Positions 37,101 through 46,614 of a stretch of DNA of 64,000 nt are shown one piece after another. The stretch is from Streptomyces sp. I6 (lineage in GTDB: Bacteria; Actinomycetota; Actinomycetes; Streptomycetales; Streptomycetaceae). Below the pieces are notes generated by a model. The model saw only the letters and a program-made list of their open reading frames with translations, did not search any database and was not told where the DNA came from. Each line of letters begins with the position of its first letter. The stretch's first letter is position 1. The stretch lies in NCBI GenBank assembly GCA_003725745.1, contig RHDP01000001.1, positions 3,115,001-3,179,000 on the forward strand, given 5' to 3'. The position numbers and the translations under genes were made by a program.

Positions 37101-38211
37101 GGTCACGCTGGCGCGGGAACTCCAGCGCATGGTCGGGGTGCCGGTCACGGCGGACGACTTCGACCTGGCCAGGGTCCCGGAGCATCTGAAGGTCACCTTC
37201 CGGATCGTCGACGAGCGGCGCCGCAAGCTGGCCGAGGACAAGGACCTGGAGGCGCTGCGCCTGCGGTTGAAGCCGAAGGCGCGCCGGGCGCTGTCGGAGG
37301 CCGCCGCGGCCACCGCCGGGCGGACCGGTGGCGACGCCGTCGAGCGGACGGGGCTGAAGGACTGGACGATCGGGACGCTGTCGCGGGTCTTCGAGACGCG
37401 CCGGGCGGGCCAGCCGGTCAAGGCCTACCCGGCGCTGGTGGACGACGGCGACTCGGTCTCCGTGCGCCTGTTCGACACCGAGGCGGAGCAGGCGGAGGCG
37501 ATGTGGCGGGGCACCCGTCGGCTGATCCTGCTGAACATCCCGGTGAATCCGGCGAAGTTCGCCTCCGACCGGATGTCCAACCAGCAGAAGCTGGCGCTGT
37601 CGGCCAACCCGCACGGCTCGGTCCAGGCGCTCTTCGACGACTGTGCGACGGCCTCCGCCGACAGGCTGATCGCGGACCACGGCGGACCCGCCTGGGACGA
37701 GGAGTCGTTCCGCAAGCTCTACGACCGGGTCCGCGCGGACCTCGTGGACACGACCGTGCGGACCGTCGACCGGGTGGGGCAGGTCCTGGCCGCCTGGCAG
37801 GCCTGTGAGCGCCGTCTGAAGAGCACCACCAGTCCGGCGCTCGCCGGCAACGTCGAGGATGTGCGTGAGCAGCTCGCCTGGCTCGTACCGCCCGGCTTCG
37901 TGACCCGGACCGGCCTTCGGCGGCTGCCCGACCTGATGCGCTACCTGGTCGCGGTGGACCGCCGGCTGCAGCAGATGCCGACCTCCGTCCAGCGCGACAC
38001 GACGCGCATGGAGAAGGTCCGGGAGATGCAGGACGAGTACGCCTGGCTCCTGGAGCAGCTGCCCGCCGGCCGCCCGGTGCCGCAGGAGGTCCGGGACATC
38101 CGCTGGATGATCGAGGAGCTGCGGGTGAGCTACTTCGCCCACGCGCTGGGCACCGCGTACCCCGTCTCCGACAAGCGCATCGTCAAGGCGATCGACGCGG
38201 CGGCGCCGTGA
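34193..38211 (+). CDS. hrpA: DEAH-box ATP-dependent RNA helicase HrpA (frameshifted)
   Basis: The repaired protein is 1339 residues, the usual HrpA length. Motifs: GETGSGKTTQIP (I), TQPRRIAART (Ia), DEAH (II), SATID (III), FLSGEREI, TNVAETSLTVPGI (V) and QRKGRCGR (VI), followed by the helicase-associated and DUF3418-type C-terminal domains (ending near SYFAHALGT). The frame breaks in CCCC at 35710-35713; adding one C gives the expected PVDPRLARMVLEA. The conserved sequence on both sides with no other damage argues for a sequencing error. HrpA helps rescue stalled ribosomes and process mRNA in other bacteria. ATG at 34193. Confidence 0.92.
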
Positions 38212-38301
38212 CGCGGCCGTAGCCTTGAGTGAGTTCGACCGGACCCTCTGACCTGCTGTACAGTCTCTCTCGCAGCCAGCGCAAGACCGGCTGCGAAACC
38301 T

Positions 38302-38376
38302 GGTCCTGTGGAGCAGTTTGGAGTGCTCGCCACCCTGTCAAGGTGGAGGCCGCGGGTTCAAATCCCGTCAGGACCG
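38302..38376 (+). tRNA. tRNA-Asp (GTC), copy 2
   Basis: A 75-base tRNA identical to the copy at 29852. Acceptor GGTCCTG/CAGGACC, anticodon GTC. It stands alone downstream of hrpA. Confidence 0.95.
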
Positions 38377-38387
38377 CAGCTCAGTGG

Positions 38388-38416
38388 AAGGCCCGCACCC
38401 GGTGGTGCGGGCCTTT
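38388..38416 (+). terminator. Intrinsic terminator of tRNA-Asp
   Basis: AAGGCCCGCACC-cggt-GGTGCGGGCCTTT forms a 12-pair stem with a short T run. Confidence 0.85.
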
Positions 38417-38498
38417 CGGCGTATTGACTGTGGCCTCCGCCGCCGGTACCCAGTCAGGACAGGGGTTGCGGGGCCCCAGGATCCGCGGAGGTGGCGCG

Positions 38499-38903
38499 AT
38501 GGCGGCATCCACAGCGAGACACGAGACCAGGGCGCTGCTGCGCGCCCATCTGTCGGCCGTCTCCGGCTATCGGCACCTCACCCGGCAGTGTCCGGTCTGC
38601 CATCGGCTGCTGCGCCTCGCCATGGACCCGGCGGAGGCCGTGCCGGAAGAGCACGCGGCGTCGTCTGCCGCGGCCCTGGGGGGCCGTCAGACGCCTTCTG
38701 CCGCCCAGGCCGTGAGAAGCAGGGAGAGCGCGGTGGGGACGGCGGAGCGTGGCACCACGGCGAAGCCCGGCACCGCTGGGCTCGGCACTACGGCGGAAGC
38801 GGGCACCACGGCGGAAGCGGGCACCGCGGCGGCGGAGTCCGGCACCGCGAGGGAAGCCGGGCACCGCGACGGCTCCGGGGGCGAAGACCCCTCCCGTCCC
38901 TGA
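38499..38903 (+). CDS. DUF6274-type small protein with CPVC motif
   Basis: A 134-residue protein with a conserved N-terminus, ARHETRALLRAHLSAVSGYRHL, then CPVCHRLLRLAMDP, where the CxxC may bind metal. The remainder is a low-complexity Ala/Gly/Thr/Glu tail with GTTAEAGTTAEAG repeats. ATG 38499 has GGAGG about 8 bases upstream. From memory this small family is conserved next to bldC in Streptomyces, and here it is convergent with bldC. Function unknown. Confidence 0.78.
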   Translation: MAASTARHETRALLRAHLSAVSGYRHLTRQCPVCHRLLRLAMDPAEAVPEEHAASSAAALGGRQTPSAAQAVRSRESAVGTAERGTTAKPGTAGLGTTAEAGTTAEAGTAAAESGTAREAGHRDGSGGEDPSRP

Positions 38904-39339
38904 CCGATGGCGCCGGGCCCGCCACCGGGCGGGTGGCACGCAGGCCGGGGAGGCGGTGAGCCGCTCCCGGCAAGACCTGCGGCATGTGACGGGAGTCACC
39001 AGACGAGTTCGGGGAGCGGGCGACTTCCCACCCTCCCCTCAGGGGGAAAATCAAATACGTGCAATTGCACTACCGTCTGAGCAGCCCCGCACCATCTCAC
39101 AGGGGCCCCGGAAGCCCCCTACGCGACATCGGCCTCCTCCCCGCGGCCGCCCCGGCCGTCCCCGACCTCTCGGGCCGGCCGCGCAACCCGCGGGTAGCCC
39201 CCGGGACACAAAAAGATCGCGCTGGACCCGGCGGAGTCCAGCGCGATCGACGACGAAACCTGTTGGGGCAGGCGCCCGCCGTGTCGAGCTCAGTGCAGGG
39301 CTACCGGATTGGGGGCCCGGAACGCCCTTGATCGGGGTG
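38904..39339. other. Convergent spacer before bldC
   Basis: This 436-base spacer between the DUF6274-type gene and bldC contains the bldC terminator. I see no other gene. Confidence 0.4.
39215..39248 (-). terminator. Intrinsic terminator downstream of bldC
   Basis: GATCGCGCTGGAC and its perfect complement form a 13-pair stem. On the minus strand it is followed by TTTTT, making it one of the few textbook terminators in this window. Confidence 0.9.
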
Positions 39340-39546
39340 TCAGGCCTCGCTGCGCTGCTGCGGGATACCCGCCAGCAGTGCACGGACCTCAGCCTCGCGG
39401 TACCGGCGGTGTCCACCGAGCGTACGGATGGACGTGAGCTTGCCTGCCTTGGCCCAGCGCGTGACCGTCTTCGGGTCCACGCGGAACATGGTGGCGACCT
39501 CAGCCGGGGTCAGCAGCGGCTCGGCATCAGGGGTGCGAGCGGTCAT
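39340..39546 (-). CDS. bldC: BldC developmental regulator
   Basis: The 68-residue protein consists almost wholly of a MerR-like winged helix-turn-helix: LLTPAEVATMFRVDPKTV-TRWAKAGKL-TSIRTLGGHRRY. This is the exact length and sequence character of Streptomyces BldC, which binds DNA cooperatively as head-to-tail oligomers on direct repeats and holds back entry into development. ATG 39546 has GAGGAGG 9 bases upstream. The neighbours (vdh, DUF3073, purM, purF upstream; hrpA downstream) agree with the known bldC locus. Confidence 0.96.
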   Translation of the reverse strand: MTARTPDAEPLLTPAEVATMFRVDPKTVTRWAKAGKLTSIRTLGGHRRYREAEVRALLAGIPQQRSEA

Positions 39547-40047
39547 GAGCGGCCTCCTCGGGAGAACCGAACCTTCTCGGTTCTTTCCTCTAAATTCTGC
39601 ACCTTGACCCGCGTTGCCCGAAATGGCAGACGCGGGCCGAGTCGGTTATAGGACGAACGGCTTGTCCTCGGCACTACAACTACACCATCTGTCCAGCCAC
39701 GTCGGCCAAACCGATGGAATTGCCCTCTCAGGTGTTCATCAGCGGCGGAAGCCGATGGTTCATGCCATAACGGACAGTCACGCCACAGTGACGATCAGTC
39801 ACAGAGCGATCAGGAGTCATCAGACCCCCCATAGAGTGCAATGCTGAGATTTCCGCCCTTAGGTAGGCGGAAGGAACCCTCCCCGGACTCCTTGTCCTAT
39901 TTTGGCATGAGGGTAGGCAAGGGTTGCAAGCGGCGACTTAGTGCTGTCCATCACGCTTGAACCAAAGGCCCGGATCGGGATGTACGTCCCCTACATGCCC
40001 GGTTCATGCCCGGTTCGGTTCCGGGAAGCGTACGCGACGTCCGAGCG
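39547..40047. promoter_or_regulatory. Long bldC upstream region
   Basis: This 501-base stretch between bldC and the next gene on the same strand has lower GC than the surroundings, especially 39580-39960. It probably holds the bldC promoter and regulatory sites. I could not define a motif and see no gene. Confidence 0.45.
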
Positions 40048-40893
40048 TCAGTTCGCGAACTGGCGGTCCCGGACCGCCCGCCAGCGGTCCGTGAGCCGGC
40101 CGTAGGCCTCACCCGCGCCCTCGCCGTCACCGTCCCGAAGCGCCGCGATACCCGCTGCCACATCGGCGGCCGACCGGTCGCCGGCCAGCAGGTCCGGGGG
40201 CAGCGCATGGACCAGCCCGCCGTAGTCGAGCTCGACCAGGGAGCGCGGGTGGAAGTCCTCCAGCCAGCGCCCGACGTCCACCAGCCCCTCCGTGAGCGGG
40301 CCCTCCTCTAGCGTGTCCCGCAGGGTCTTCAGGGCCCGCGCCAGCCTGCGCCTGGCCTGGACCATCGGCGTGCGGTAACGCAGCACGGGCGGCACCCCCG
40401 GCACCTCGCCCGGCTCGTACTCGCGCTCGTCGTCCGCGAACAGGACGAACCAGCGGACCGGCACCTGCCACACCGCCGTCCTGATCCACGGGCGGGCGTC
40501 GGGGTTGCGGTCCCGCCACGCCTCGTAGTCGGCCGCCGCCTGGCCGCGCACCACCGGCGGCAGCACCGCGTCGAGCACAGGGGGCGGGAAGAGCCCCGCC
40601 AGCTCCTCCAGGGCCAGCCAGCCGCGCAGCCGGGTCCGCCAGGGGCAGACCCTGACGACCCCGTCGTCCTCGGTGACGAAGGCGTCGGCGCTCTCGTGTA
40701 CCGGAACCGGCACGGGAGGCGTCGGCAGCAGGTCCACCAGGGACCGCCGGAGCTCGTCCTGGGCGGTGGGGGCCCGCCCGGACCGGGCATAACGGGACCA
40801 GTGGCTCCGCTCGGGCTCCGGGAACGCCGCCAGCGGCTCGTACACCCGCAGGTACGACGCGTACGGGACGAGCACTGAGGTGACGGCCGGCAT
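40048..40893 (-). CDS. Conserved hypothetical protein between bldC and vdh
   Basis: A 281-residue soluble protein beginning MPAVTSVLVPYASYLRVYEPLAAF, rich in Trp, Arg and Pro, with features such as WIRTAVWQVPVRWFVLFADDEREY and RSLVELDYGGLVH. It has no signal peptide or membrane segment and no domain I recognise. I recall a homologue at the same position beside bldC in other streptomycetes, which suggests a conserved but unknown role. It is divergent from vdh. Confidence 0.82.
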   Translation of the reverse strand: MPAVTSVLVPYASYLRVYEPLAAFPEPERSHWSRYARSGRAPTAQDELRRSLVDLLPTPPVPVPVHESADAFVTEDDGVVRVCPWRTRLRGWLALEELAGLFPPPVLDAVLPPVVRGQAAADYEAWRDRNPDARPWIRTAVWQVPVRWFVLFADDEREYEPGEVPGVPPVLRYRTPMVQARRRLARALKTLRDTLEEGPLTEGLVDVGRWLEDFHPRSLVELDYGGLVHALPPDLLAGDRSAADVAAGIAALRDGDGEGAGEAYGRLTDRWRAVRDRQFAN

Positions 40894-41048
40894 GTCACTG
40901 ATCCTTCCACGCGCGTACTCCGGGAGAGGGTGATCCTCAGCACTGGGACCGATCTACCCCCGCGTAGGACTTACTCTCTTGCCCATCAGGTCCCTCCCCA
41001 CCCGCAGGAGGACCGTCAATCGCCGCTTCGTACTTGGGAGTCACCACC

Positions 41049-42130
41049 GTGACCGATGTGACCGACGGCGTCCTGCACACCCTGTTCCGCTCGGACCAGG
41101 GCGGACATGAGCAAGTCGTGCTCTGCCAGGACCGCGCCAGTGGTTTGAAGGCCGTCATCGCCATCCACTCGACCGCTCTGGGCCCCGCCCTCGGCGGCAC
41201 CCGCTTCTACCCGTACGCCTCCGAGGAAGCCGCCGTCACCGACGCGCTGAACCTCTCCCGGGGGATGTCGTACAAGAACGCCATGGCCGGCCTCGACCAC
41301 GGCGGCGGCAAGGCCGTGATCATCGGGGATCCCGAGCGGATCAAGTCCGAGGAACTGCTGCTGGCCTACGGCCGGTTCGTGGCGTCCCTCGGCGGCCGCT
41401 ACGTCACGGCCTGCGACGTCGGCACGTACGTGGCCGACATGGACGTGGTGGCCCGCGAGTGCCGCTGGACCACCGGTCGCTCCCCGAGCACGGCGGCGCC
41501 GGCGACTCCTCCGTCCTCACCGCCTACGGCGTGTTCCAGGGCATGCGCGCCTCCGCGCAAGCCGAGTGGGGCGACCCCACACTGCACGGCCGCACGGTCG
41601 GCGTCGCGGGCGTCGGCAAGGTCGGCCGCTACCTGGTCGATCACCTGCTCGAGGACGGTGCCGAGGTCGTCGTCACCGATGTGCGCGAGGAGTCGGTACG
41701 GCGGATCACCGACAGGTTCCCGCAGGTGCGGGTGGCCCGGGACACCGCCGAGCTCATCCGTACCGAGGGGCTGGACATCTACGCCCCCTGCGCCCTCGGC
41801 GGAGCGCTGGACGACGAGACCGTGCCCGCGCTGACCGCCCGGATCGTGTGCGGCGCGGCCAACAACCAGCTCGCACACCCGGGCGTCGAGAAGGACCTCG
41901 CCGACCGCCGCATCCTCTACGCACCCGACTACGTCGTGAACGCGGGCGGGGTGATCCAGGTCGCCGACGAGCTGCACGGCTTCGACTTCGACCGCTGCAA
42001 GGCGAAGGCGTCGAAGATCTTCGACACCACGCTGGCAATATTCGCACGTGCGAAGGACGACGGTATTCCGCCGGCCGCGGCGGCGGACCGTATCGCGGAG
42101 CAGCGGATCGCGGAGGCGCGCCGCCGATAG
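41049..42130 (+). CDS. vdh: Valine (branched-chain amino acid) dehydrogenase (frameshifted)
   Basis: The repaired protein is 360 residues. It catalyses NAD-dependent oxidative deamination of valine, leucine and isoleucine, feeding branched-chain acyl-CoA precursors to polyketide and fatty-acid synthesis. The catalytic region [10 protein letters not shown] and [15 protein letters not shown] contains the essential lysines; the NAD fold begins [14 protein letters not shown]. The frame is lost in CCCC at 41482-41485; one extra C gives the expected [18 protein letters not shown] 41049 has GGAG 8 bases upstream. The close match to what I recall of S. coelicolor Vdh favours vdh over a glutamate or leucine dehydrogenase call. 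Confidence 0.92.
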
Positions 42131-42410
42131 CATCCCGCGGGCGCCCCTCGCCGACCGGGCGAGACAAGACTCACGCCGGTCGGCGAGCCGCCCGCCGAGA
42201 AGAGGTTAAAATCGCGGTTGACCAGCGAGGACGGGGCGCCTCGCGGGTCCTGCGAGGTGGCACGTGATGCGGGCGGCGTACCGTATGGCCGCGGAAGCAG
42301 GTACCGTTGAAGCCCTACGGACCGGTCTCTCTACGGAGAGCCCGCTCCGAACCATGAACGCGTGTCAAGACTCTGGGGCCGTCGAGCCCCGTCACCGAGG
42401 GGGTCGAGCC

Positions 42411-42659
42411 ATGGGGCGCGGCCGGGCCAAGGCCAAGCAGACGAAGGTCGCCCGCCAGCTGAAGTACAACAGCGGTGGGACGGATCTCTCACGTCTGGCC
42501 AGCGAGCTGGGCGCATCGACGTCGAGTCAGCCGCCGAACGCGGAGCCGTTCGAGGACGACGAGGACGACGACCCGTACGCCCGCTACGCGGAGATGTACA
42601 ACGACGAGGAGGACGAGGACGAGGAGTCCGGTCCGTCGTCGCGGCGCCGCGGCGCTTGA
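42411..42659 (+). CDS. DUF3073 family protein
   Basis: An 82-residue protein with a very basic N-terminus (MGRGRAKAKQTKVARQLKY), the conserved NSGGTDLSRLASELG motif and a highly acidic tail (DDEDDDPYARY, NDEEDEDEES). This small actinobacterial family of unknown function is regularly found beside purM. ATG 42411 has GAGGGGG about 8 bases upstream. It is convergent with purM, and the two share a hairpin terminator. Confidence 0.92.
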   Translation: MGRGRAKAKQTKVARQLKYNSGGTDLSRLASELGASTSSQPPNAEPFEDDEDDDPYARYAEMYNDEEDEDEESGPSSRRRGA

Positions 42660-42675
42660 CGCCCGCATCCTTCAG

Positions 42676-42706
42676 ACCCGGTCCGGGGCCCGGCCCCGGA
42701 CCGGGT
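42676..42706. terminator. Bidirectional terminator between DUF3073 gene and purM
   Basis: ACCCGGTCCGGGGC pairs with GCCCCGGACCGGGT around a short loop, lying between two convergent genes. Confidence 0.8.
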
Positions 42707-42716
42707 TCTGTGCTGT

Positions 42717-43781
42717 TCAGCTCGCGTAGTCGCCGACCATCCCGGCGCCGGTGGAGTGGTCGCCGCGCTCGGTGATCTCACCGGCGACCCAGGCGTCCAG
42801 GCCGCGGTCGGCGAGTGTCGTCAGCGCGACCCCGGCCGACTCCCGCGGAACCACGGCCATCATGCCGACGCCCATGTTGAGGGTGCTCTCCAGCTCCGCG
42901 CGCTCCACCCGGCCGGCGGTGCCCACGAGGTCGAACACCGCGCCGGGCGTCCACGTCGACCGGTCCACGACCGCGTGCAGCCCGTCGGGGATCACGCGCG
43001 CGAGGTTGGCCGCGAGTCCGCCGCCGGTGATGTGGCTGAAGGCGTGCACCTCGGTGGTGCGGGTCAGCGCGAGGCAGTCCAGCGAGTAGATCCTGGTGGG
43101 CTCGAGCAGTTCCTCGCCGAGGGTGCGGCCGAACTCCGGAACCTCCCGGTCGAGCGTCCAGCCCGCCCGGTCGAAGACCACGTGCCGCACCAGGGAGTAC
43201 CCGTTCGAGTGAAGGCCCGAGGAGGCCATCGCGATCACCGCGTCGCCCGCGCGGATGCGCTCGGCACCCAGCAGCCGGTCGGCCTCCACGACGCCCGTAC
43301 CGGCACCGGCGACGTCGAAGTCGTCCGGGCCCAGCAGACCTGGGTGTTCCGCGGTCTCGCCGCCGACCAGCGCGCAGCCGGCGAGGACGCAGCCCTCGGC
43401 GATGCCCTTGACCATGGCGGCCACCCGCTCGGGGTGGACCTTGCCGACGCAGATGTAGTCGGTCATGAAGAGCGGCTCGGCGCCGCAGACGACGATGTCG
43501 TCCATGACCATGGCCACCAGGTCGTGCCCGATGGTGTCGTACACGCCCATCCGGCGGGCGAGGTCGACCTTGGTGCCGACGCCGTCGGTGGCGGACGCGA
43601 GCAGCGGGCGCTGGTAGCGCTTGAGCGCGGAGGCGTCGAAGAGCCCGGCGAAGCCGCCGATGCCGCCGAGGACCTCGGGGCGGCGGGTCTTCTTCACCCA
43701 CTCCTTCATCAGCTCGACGGCACGGTCGCCCGCCTCGATGTCGACGCCCGCCGCGGCGTAGGAAGCACCTGTCTCAGACAT
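42717..43781 (-). CDS. purM: Phosphoribosylformylglycinamidine cyclo-ligase
   Basis: The AIR synthetase performs step 5 of purine synthesis: ATP-dependent ring closure of FGAM to AIR. The 354-residue length is normal. Conserved features are the Gly-rich FAGLFDASAL region, LLASATDGVGTK (ATP/substrate), HDLVAMVMDDI, LVGGETAEHPG and SSGLHSNGYSL. It lies 36 bases downstream of purF on the same strand, probably one operon. Confidence 0.97.
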   Translation of the reverse strand: MSETGASYAAAGVDIEAGDRAVELMKEWVKKTRRPEVLGGIGGFAGLFDASALKRYQRPLLASATDGVGTKVDLARRMGVYDTIGHDLVAMVMDDIVVCGAEPLFMTDYICVGKVHPERVAAMVKGIAEGCVLAGCALVGGETAEHPGLLGPDDFDVAGAGTGVVEADRLLGAERIRAGDAVIAMASSGLHSNGYSLVRHVVFDRAGWTLDREVPEFGRTLGEELLEPTRIYSLDCLALTRTTEVHAFSHITGGGLAANLARVIPDGLHAVVDRSTWTPGAVFDLVGTAGRVERAELESTLNMGVGMMAVVPRESAGVALTTLADRGLDAWVAGEITERGDHSTGAGMVGDYAS

Positions 43782-43817
43782 TGCCTGGGATCTTTCGGTT
43801 GGGATGAGGGGACCTGA

Positions 43818-45335
43818 TCACGGACGACGGAGCGCGTCGGCGGCGTCGGCGCCGCCCGCAAGCTCGGTCTCCAGCAGCTGCTTGCCCAGCAGCTCGGGGT
43901 CGGGCAGTTCCATCGGGTACTCGCCGTCGAAGCAGGCGCGGCAGAGGTTCGGCTTGTCGATGGTGGTGGCTTCGATCATGCCGTCGATGGAGATGTACGC
44001 GAGCGAGTCGGCGCCCAGCGAGGTGCCGATCTCGTCGATCGTCATGCCGTTGGCGATCAGCTCGGCGCGGGTCGCGAAGTCGATGCCGAAGAAGCACGGC
44101 CACTTGACGGGAGGCGACGAGATCCGGATGTGGACCTCGGCGGCTCCGGCCTCGCGGAGCATCCTGACCAGGGCGCGCTGGGTGTTGCCGCGGACGATCG
44201 AGTCGTCGACCACCACGAGCCGCTTGCCCTTGATGACTTCCTTGAGGGGGTTCAGCTTGAGGCGGATGCCCAGCTGGCGGATCGTCTGGGAGGGCTGGAT
44301 GAACGTCCGGCCCACATAGGCGTTCTTGACCAGGCCCGAGCCGTAGGGGATGCCCGAGGCCTCCGCGTAGCCGATGGCCGCGGGGGTACCGGACTCCGGC
44401 GTCGCTATGACGAGATCGGCCTCGACGGGGGCCTCCTTCGCCAGACGGCGGCCCATCTCCACACGGGAGAGGTACACGTTCCGGCCGGCGATGTCGGTGT
44501 CGGGGCGGGCGAGGTAGACGTACTCGAAGACACAGCCCTTGGGCTTCGCTTCTGCGAATCGTGAGGTGCGGATGCCGTTCTCGTCGATCGCGATGAGCTC
44601 ACCCGGCTCGATCTCGCGCACGAGGCTCGCACCGCAGATGTCGAGCGCGGCCGACTCGGAGGCGATCACCCAGCCGCGCTCCAGCCGGCCGAGGACCAGC
44701 GGGCGGATGCCCTGCGGGTCACGGGCGGCGTACAGGGTGTCCTCGTCCATGAAGACGAGGGAGAAGGCACCCCGGACGTCGGGCAGGACCTTGGCGGCCG
44801 CCTCCTCGACGGTGAGGGGCTTGCCGTCGTCGTCGGTCTGCCCGGCGAGCAGCGCGGTGACGAGGTCGGTGTCGTTGGTGGCGGCGACCTGGGTGGCGCG
44901 GCCGTCCTGGCGGGGGAGGTCGGCGACCATCTCGGCAAGCCGGGCCGTGTTGACCAGGTTGCCGTTGTGGCCGAGCGCGATGGAGCCGTGGGCGGTCGCC
45001 CGGAAGGTCGGCTGTGCGTTCTCCCACACGGAGGCGCCCGTGGTCGAGTAGCGGGCGTGGCCGACCGCGATGTGGCCCTGGAGGGAGCCGAGGGAGGTCT
45101 CGTCGAAGACCTGGGACACGAGGCCCATGTCCTTGAAGACGAGGATCTGGGAGCCGTTGCTGACCGCGATGCCCGCGGATTCCTGGCCCCGGTGTTGGAG
45201 GGCATAGAGCCCGAAGTACGTGAGCTTGGCGACCTCTTCACCCGGCGCCCAGACACCGAAGACGCCGCAAGCGTCCTGGGGGCCCTTCTCGCCGGGGAGC
45301 AGGTCGTGGCTGAGTCGTCCGTCACCACGTGGCAC
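43818..45335 (-). CDS. purF: Amidophosphoribosyltransferase
   Basis: First committed enzyme of purine synthesis, making phosphoribosylamine from PRPP and glutamine. The 505 residues start at GTG 45335 (PRGDGRLSHDLLPGE). After a propeptide the nucleophile cysteine follows in QDACGVFGVWAP; HRGQESAGIA, ARYSTTG and HNGNLVN belong to the glutaminase site, and LVVVDDSIVRGNT is the PRPP-binding loop. The open frame continues to 46016, but the upstream part is low-complexity and antisense to the META gene. Feedback control by AMP/GMP is expected from the family. Confidence 0.95.
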   Translation of the reverse strand: MPRGDGRLSHDLLPGEKGPQDACGVFGVWAPGEEVAKLTYFGLYALQHRGQESAGIAVSNGSQILVFKDMGLVSQVFDETSLGSLQGHIAVGHARYSTTGASVWENAQPTFRATAHGSIALGHNGNLVNTARLAEMVADLPRQDGRATQVAATNDTDLVTALLAGQTDDDGKPLTVEEAAAKVLPDVRGAFSLVFMDEDTLYAARDPQGIRPLVLGRLERGWVIASESAALDICGASLVREIEPGELIAIDENGIRTSRFAEAKPKGCVFEYVYLARPDTDIAGRNVYLSRVEMGRRLAKEAPVEADLVIATPESGTPAAIGYAEASGIPYGSGLVKNAYVGRTFIQPSQTIRQLGIRLKLNPLKEVIKGKRLVVVDDSIVRGNTQRALVRMLREAGAAEVHIRISSPPVKWPCFFGIDFATRAELIANGMTIDEIGTSLGADSLAYISIDGMIEATTIDKPNLCRACFDGEYPMELPDPELLGKQLLETELAGGADAADALRRP

Positions 45336-45685
45336 GGCACCGAGTGTAGGCGAGATCGACCACTGGTCCGAATTGGGGATACGGCGCAGAACCGCCCCGG
45401 CAGGGTCGGAGGTTCGCACAAAAGCCGCGTAACGAAGCCTTTGGGGGCTCCTACGGGTCAGTAGGGGGCGCGCACGGGCGTGCCGCACATCACTCTCCGC
45501 ACCGGCGGGGCGGGGGCGCGGCGGGGGCTTGGTCCGGGGAGAGTCCCGGGCGCGTGCCGAGCGAATGCGGGGCGCGGGCGGGTGCGGGGGCGAATACGGG
45601 GCGCGGGCGGGTGCGGGGCGCGGGCGCCGGCCGGACGGGTGCCGAGCGAATGCGGGGCGGGGGCGCCGCCGGGCTCTCGCGGCCG
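45336..45685. other. purF upstream region with GGGCGCGGGCGGGTGC repeats
   Basis: 350 bases. 45555-45665 contains imperfect repeats, including two copies of GTGCCGAGCGAATGCGGGGC (about 45554 and 45638) and several GGGCGCGGGCGGGTGCGGGG units. It should include the purF promoter. No gene is seen. Confidence 0.5.
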
Positions 45686-46528
45686 TCAGCCGGCCACCGC
45701 CACCAGTCCCCTGCCGCTGTCGGCGGAGGTGAGGGTCAGACTGCGGTGCCTCAGCTCGTACGACACCTGGCCGGTGAGGGCGTCGATCACCGCCTTCTCC
45801 AGCATTCCGGCGGTACCGGCACACATCTTGCGGGTACTGGACAGCCGGCCGACGGTGAGCGTCCCGGCGGACGTCTTCGCCTCGGCCCGGAAGTCGTTGC
45901 AGCCGAGGTTGCCGCTCAGGGAGCCGTCCTCGCCGATCACGAAGTGCGCCCTGCCCTCGGTGCCGGGCGGCAGGGAGGCCGCCGTCTCCCCCTGGAGCAG
46001 GGAGGTGACGGTCCACTCGGTGCCCGCCACCGGGGCGGCGGGCTGCGCGGTCAGCGCGATCGAGTCGCCGCCGGCGGCCACCAGGGTCAGGTTCTTCTCC
46101 GACACCTTCGCCTTCAGCTCGCCGGAGAAGGCCGCGCGCAGCGCCTCCTCGAAGTCGGCGACACCCTGCGGGCAGCCCATCTCCGTCATCTCCCCGGGCC
46201 CGACCGTGAGGGTGTCGCCCTTGATCGTCACATCGGCACCGAAGTGGTTGCAGCCGTAGTTGCCCTCGGCGCGGCCCTTCGAGCCGTCCCCGCCCGCCTC
46301 GCCGGCCGTGAACTCGACGTGGGCTCCCGCCGGTGCCGCGGTCCTCTTGCCGTCGACCGTCACGTCCCGGACGGTCCAGTGCACGCCGGTGACAGGGGCA
46401 TCGGGCCGCACGGAGCCGCCCGCGCCGTCCCCCGCACCCTGCCCCCGGTCCTTTTCGGAGCCGCAGGCCGTGAGCGTGATGACGGCCGCCAGGGCGGCCG
46501 TCGCGGGAACGATCAGTTGAGTACGCAT
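45686..46528 (-). CDS. Lipoprotein with two META domains (HslJ-like)
   Basis: The 280-residue protein has a lipoprotein signal peptide (IVPATAALAAVITLTACGS, lipobox LTAC), then two tandem META domains. Each carries the family pattern of GNYGCNHFGAD / GNLGCNDFRAE followed by MTEMGCPQG and RKMCAGTAG, with paired cysteines that may form a disulfide. HslJ-type META domains are linked to heat or novobiocin resistance in E. coli; the role here is unknown. It is probably exposed on the outer side of the membrane. Confidence 0.88.
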   Translation of the reverse strand: MRTQLIVPATAALAAVITLTACGSEKDRGQGAGDGAGGSVRPDAPVTGVHWTVRDVTVDGKRTAAPAGAHVEFTAGEAGGDGSKGRAEGNYGCNHFGADVTIKGDTLTVGPGEMTEMGCPQGVADFEEALRAAFSGELKAKVSEKNLTLVAAGGDSIALTAQPAAPVAGTEWTVTSLLQGETAASLPPGTEGRAHFVIGEDGSLSGNLGCNDFRAEAKTSAGTLTVGRLSSTRKMCAGTAGMLEKAVIDALTGQVSYELRHRSLTLTSADSGRGLVAVAG

Positions 46529-46614
46529 ACCGCTCTGACGGGACGGACGTGGCCCCGGTTCCGAGAGGGGCGGCCCCGGTTCAGGGGGAGCCGCCGGGCC
46601 GTCGGCGGGATCCG

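Noticed and set aside
45336-46016. Upstream extension of purF
   Set aside because: The extension is low-complexity and lies opposite the META lipoprotein gene. The PurF family begins at GTG 45335.
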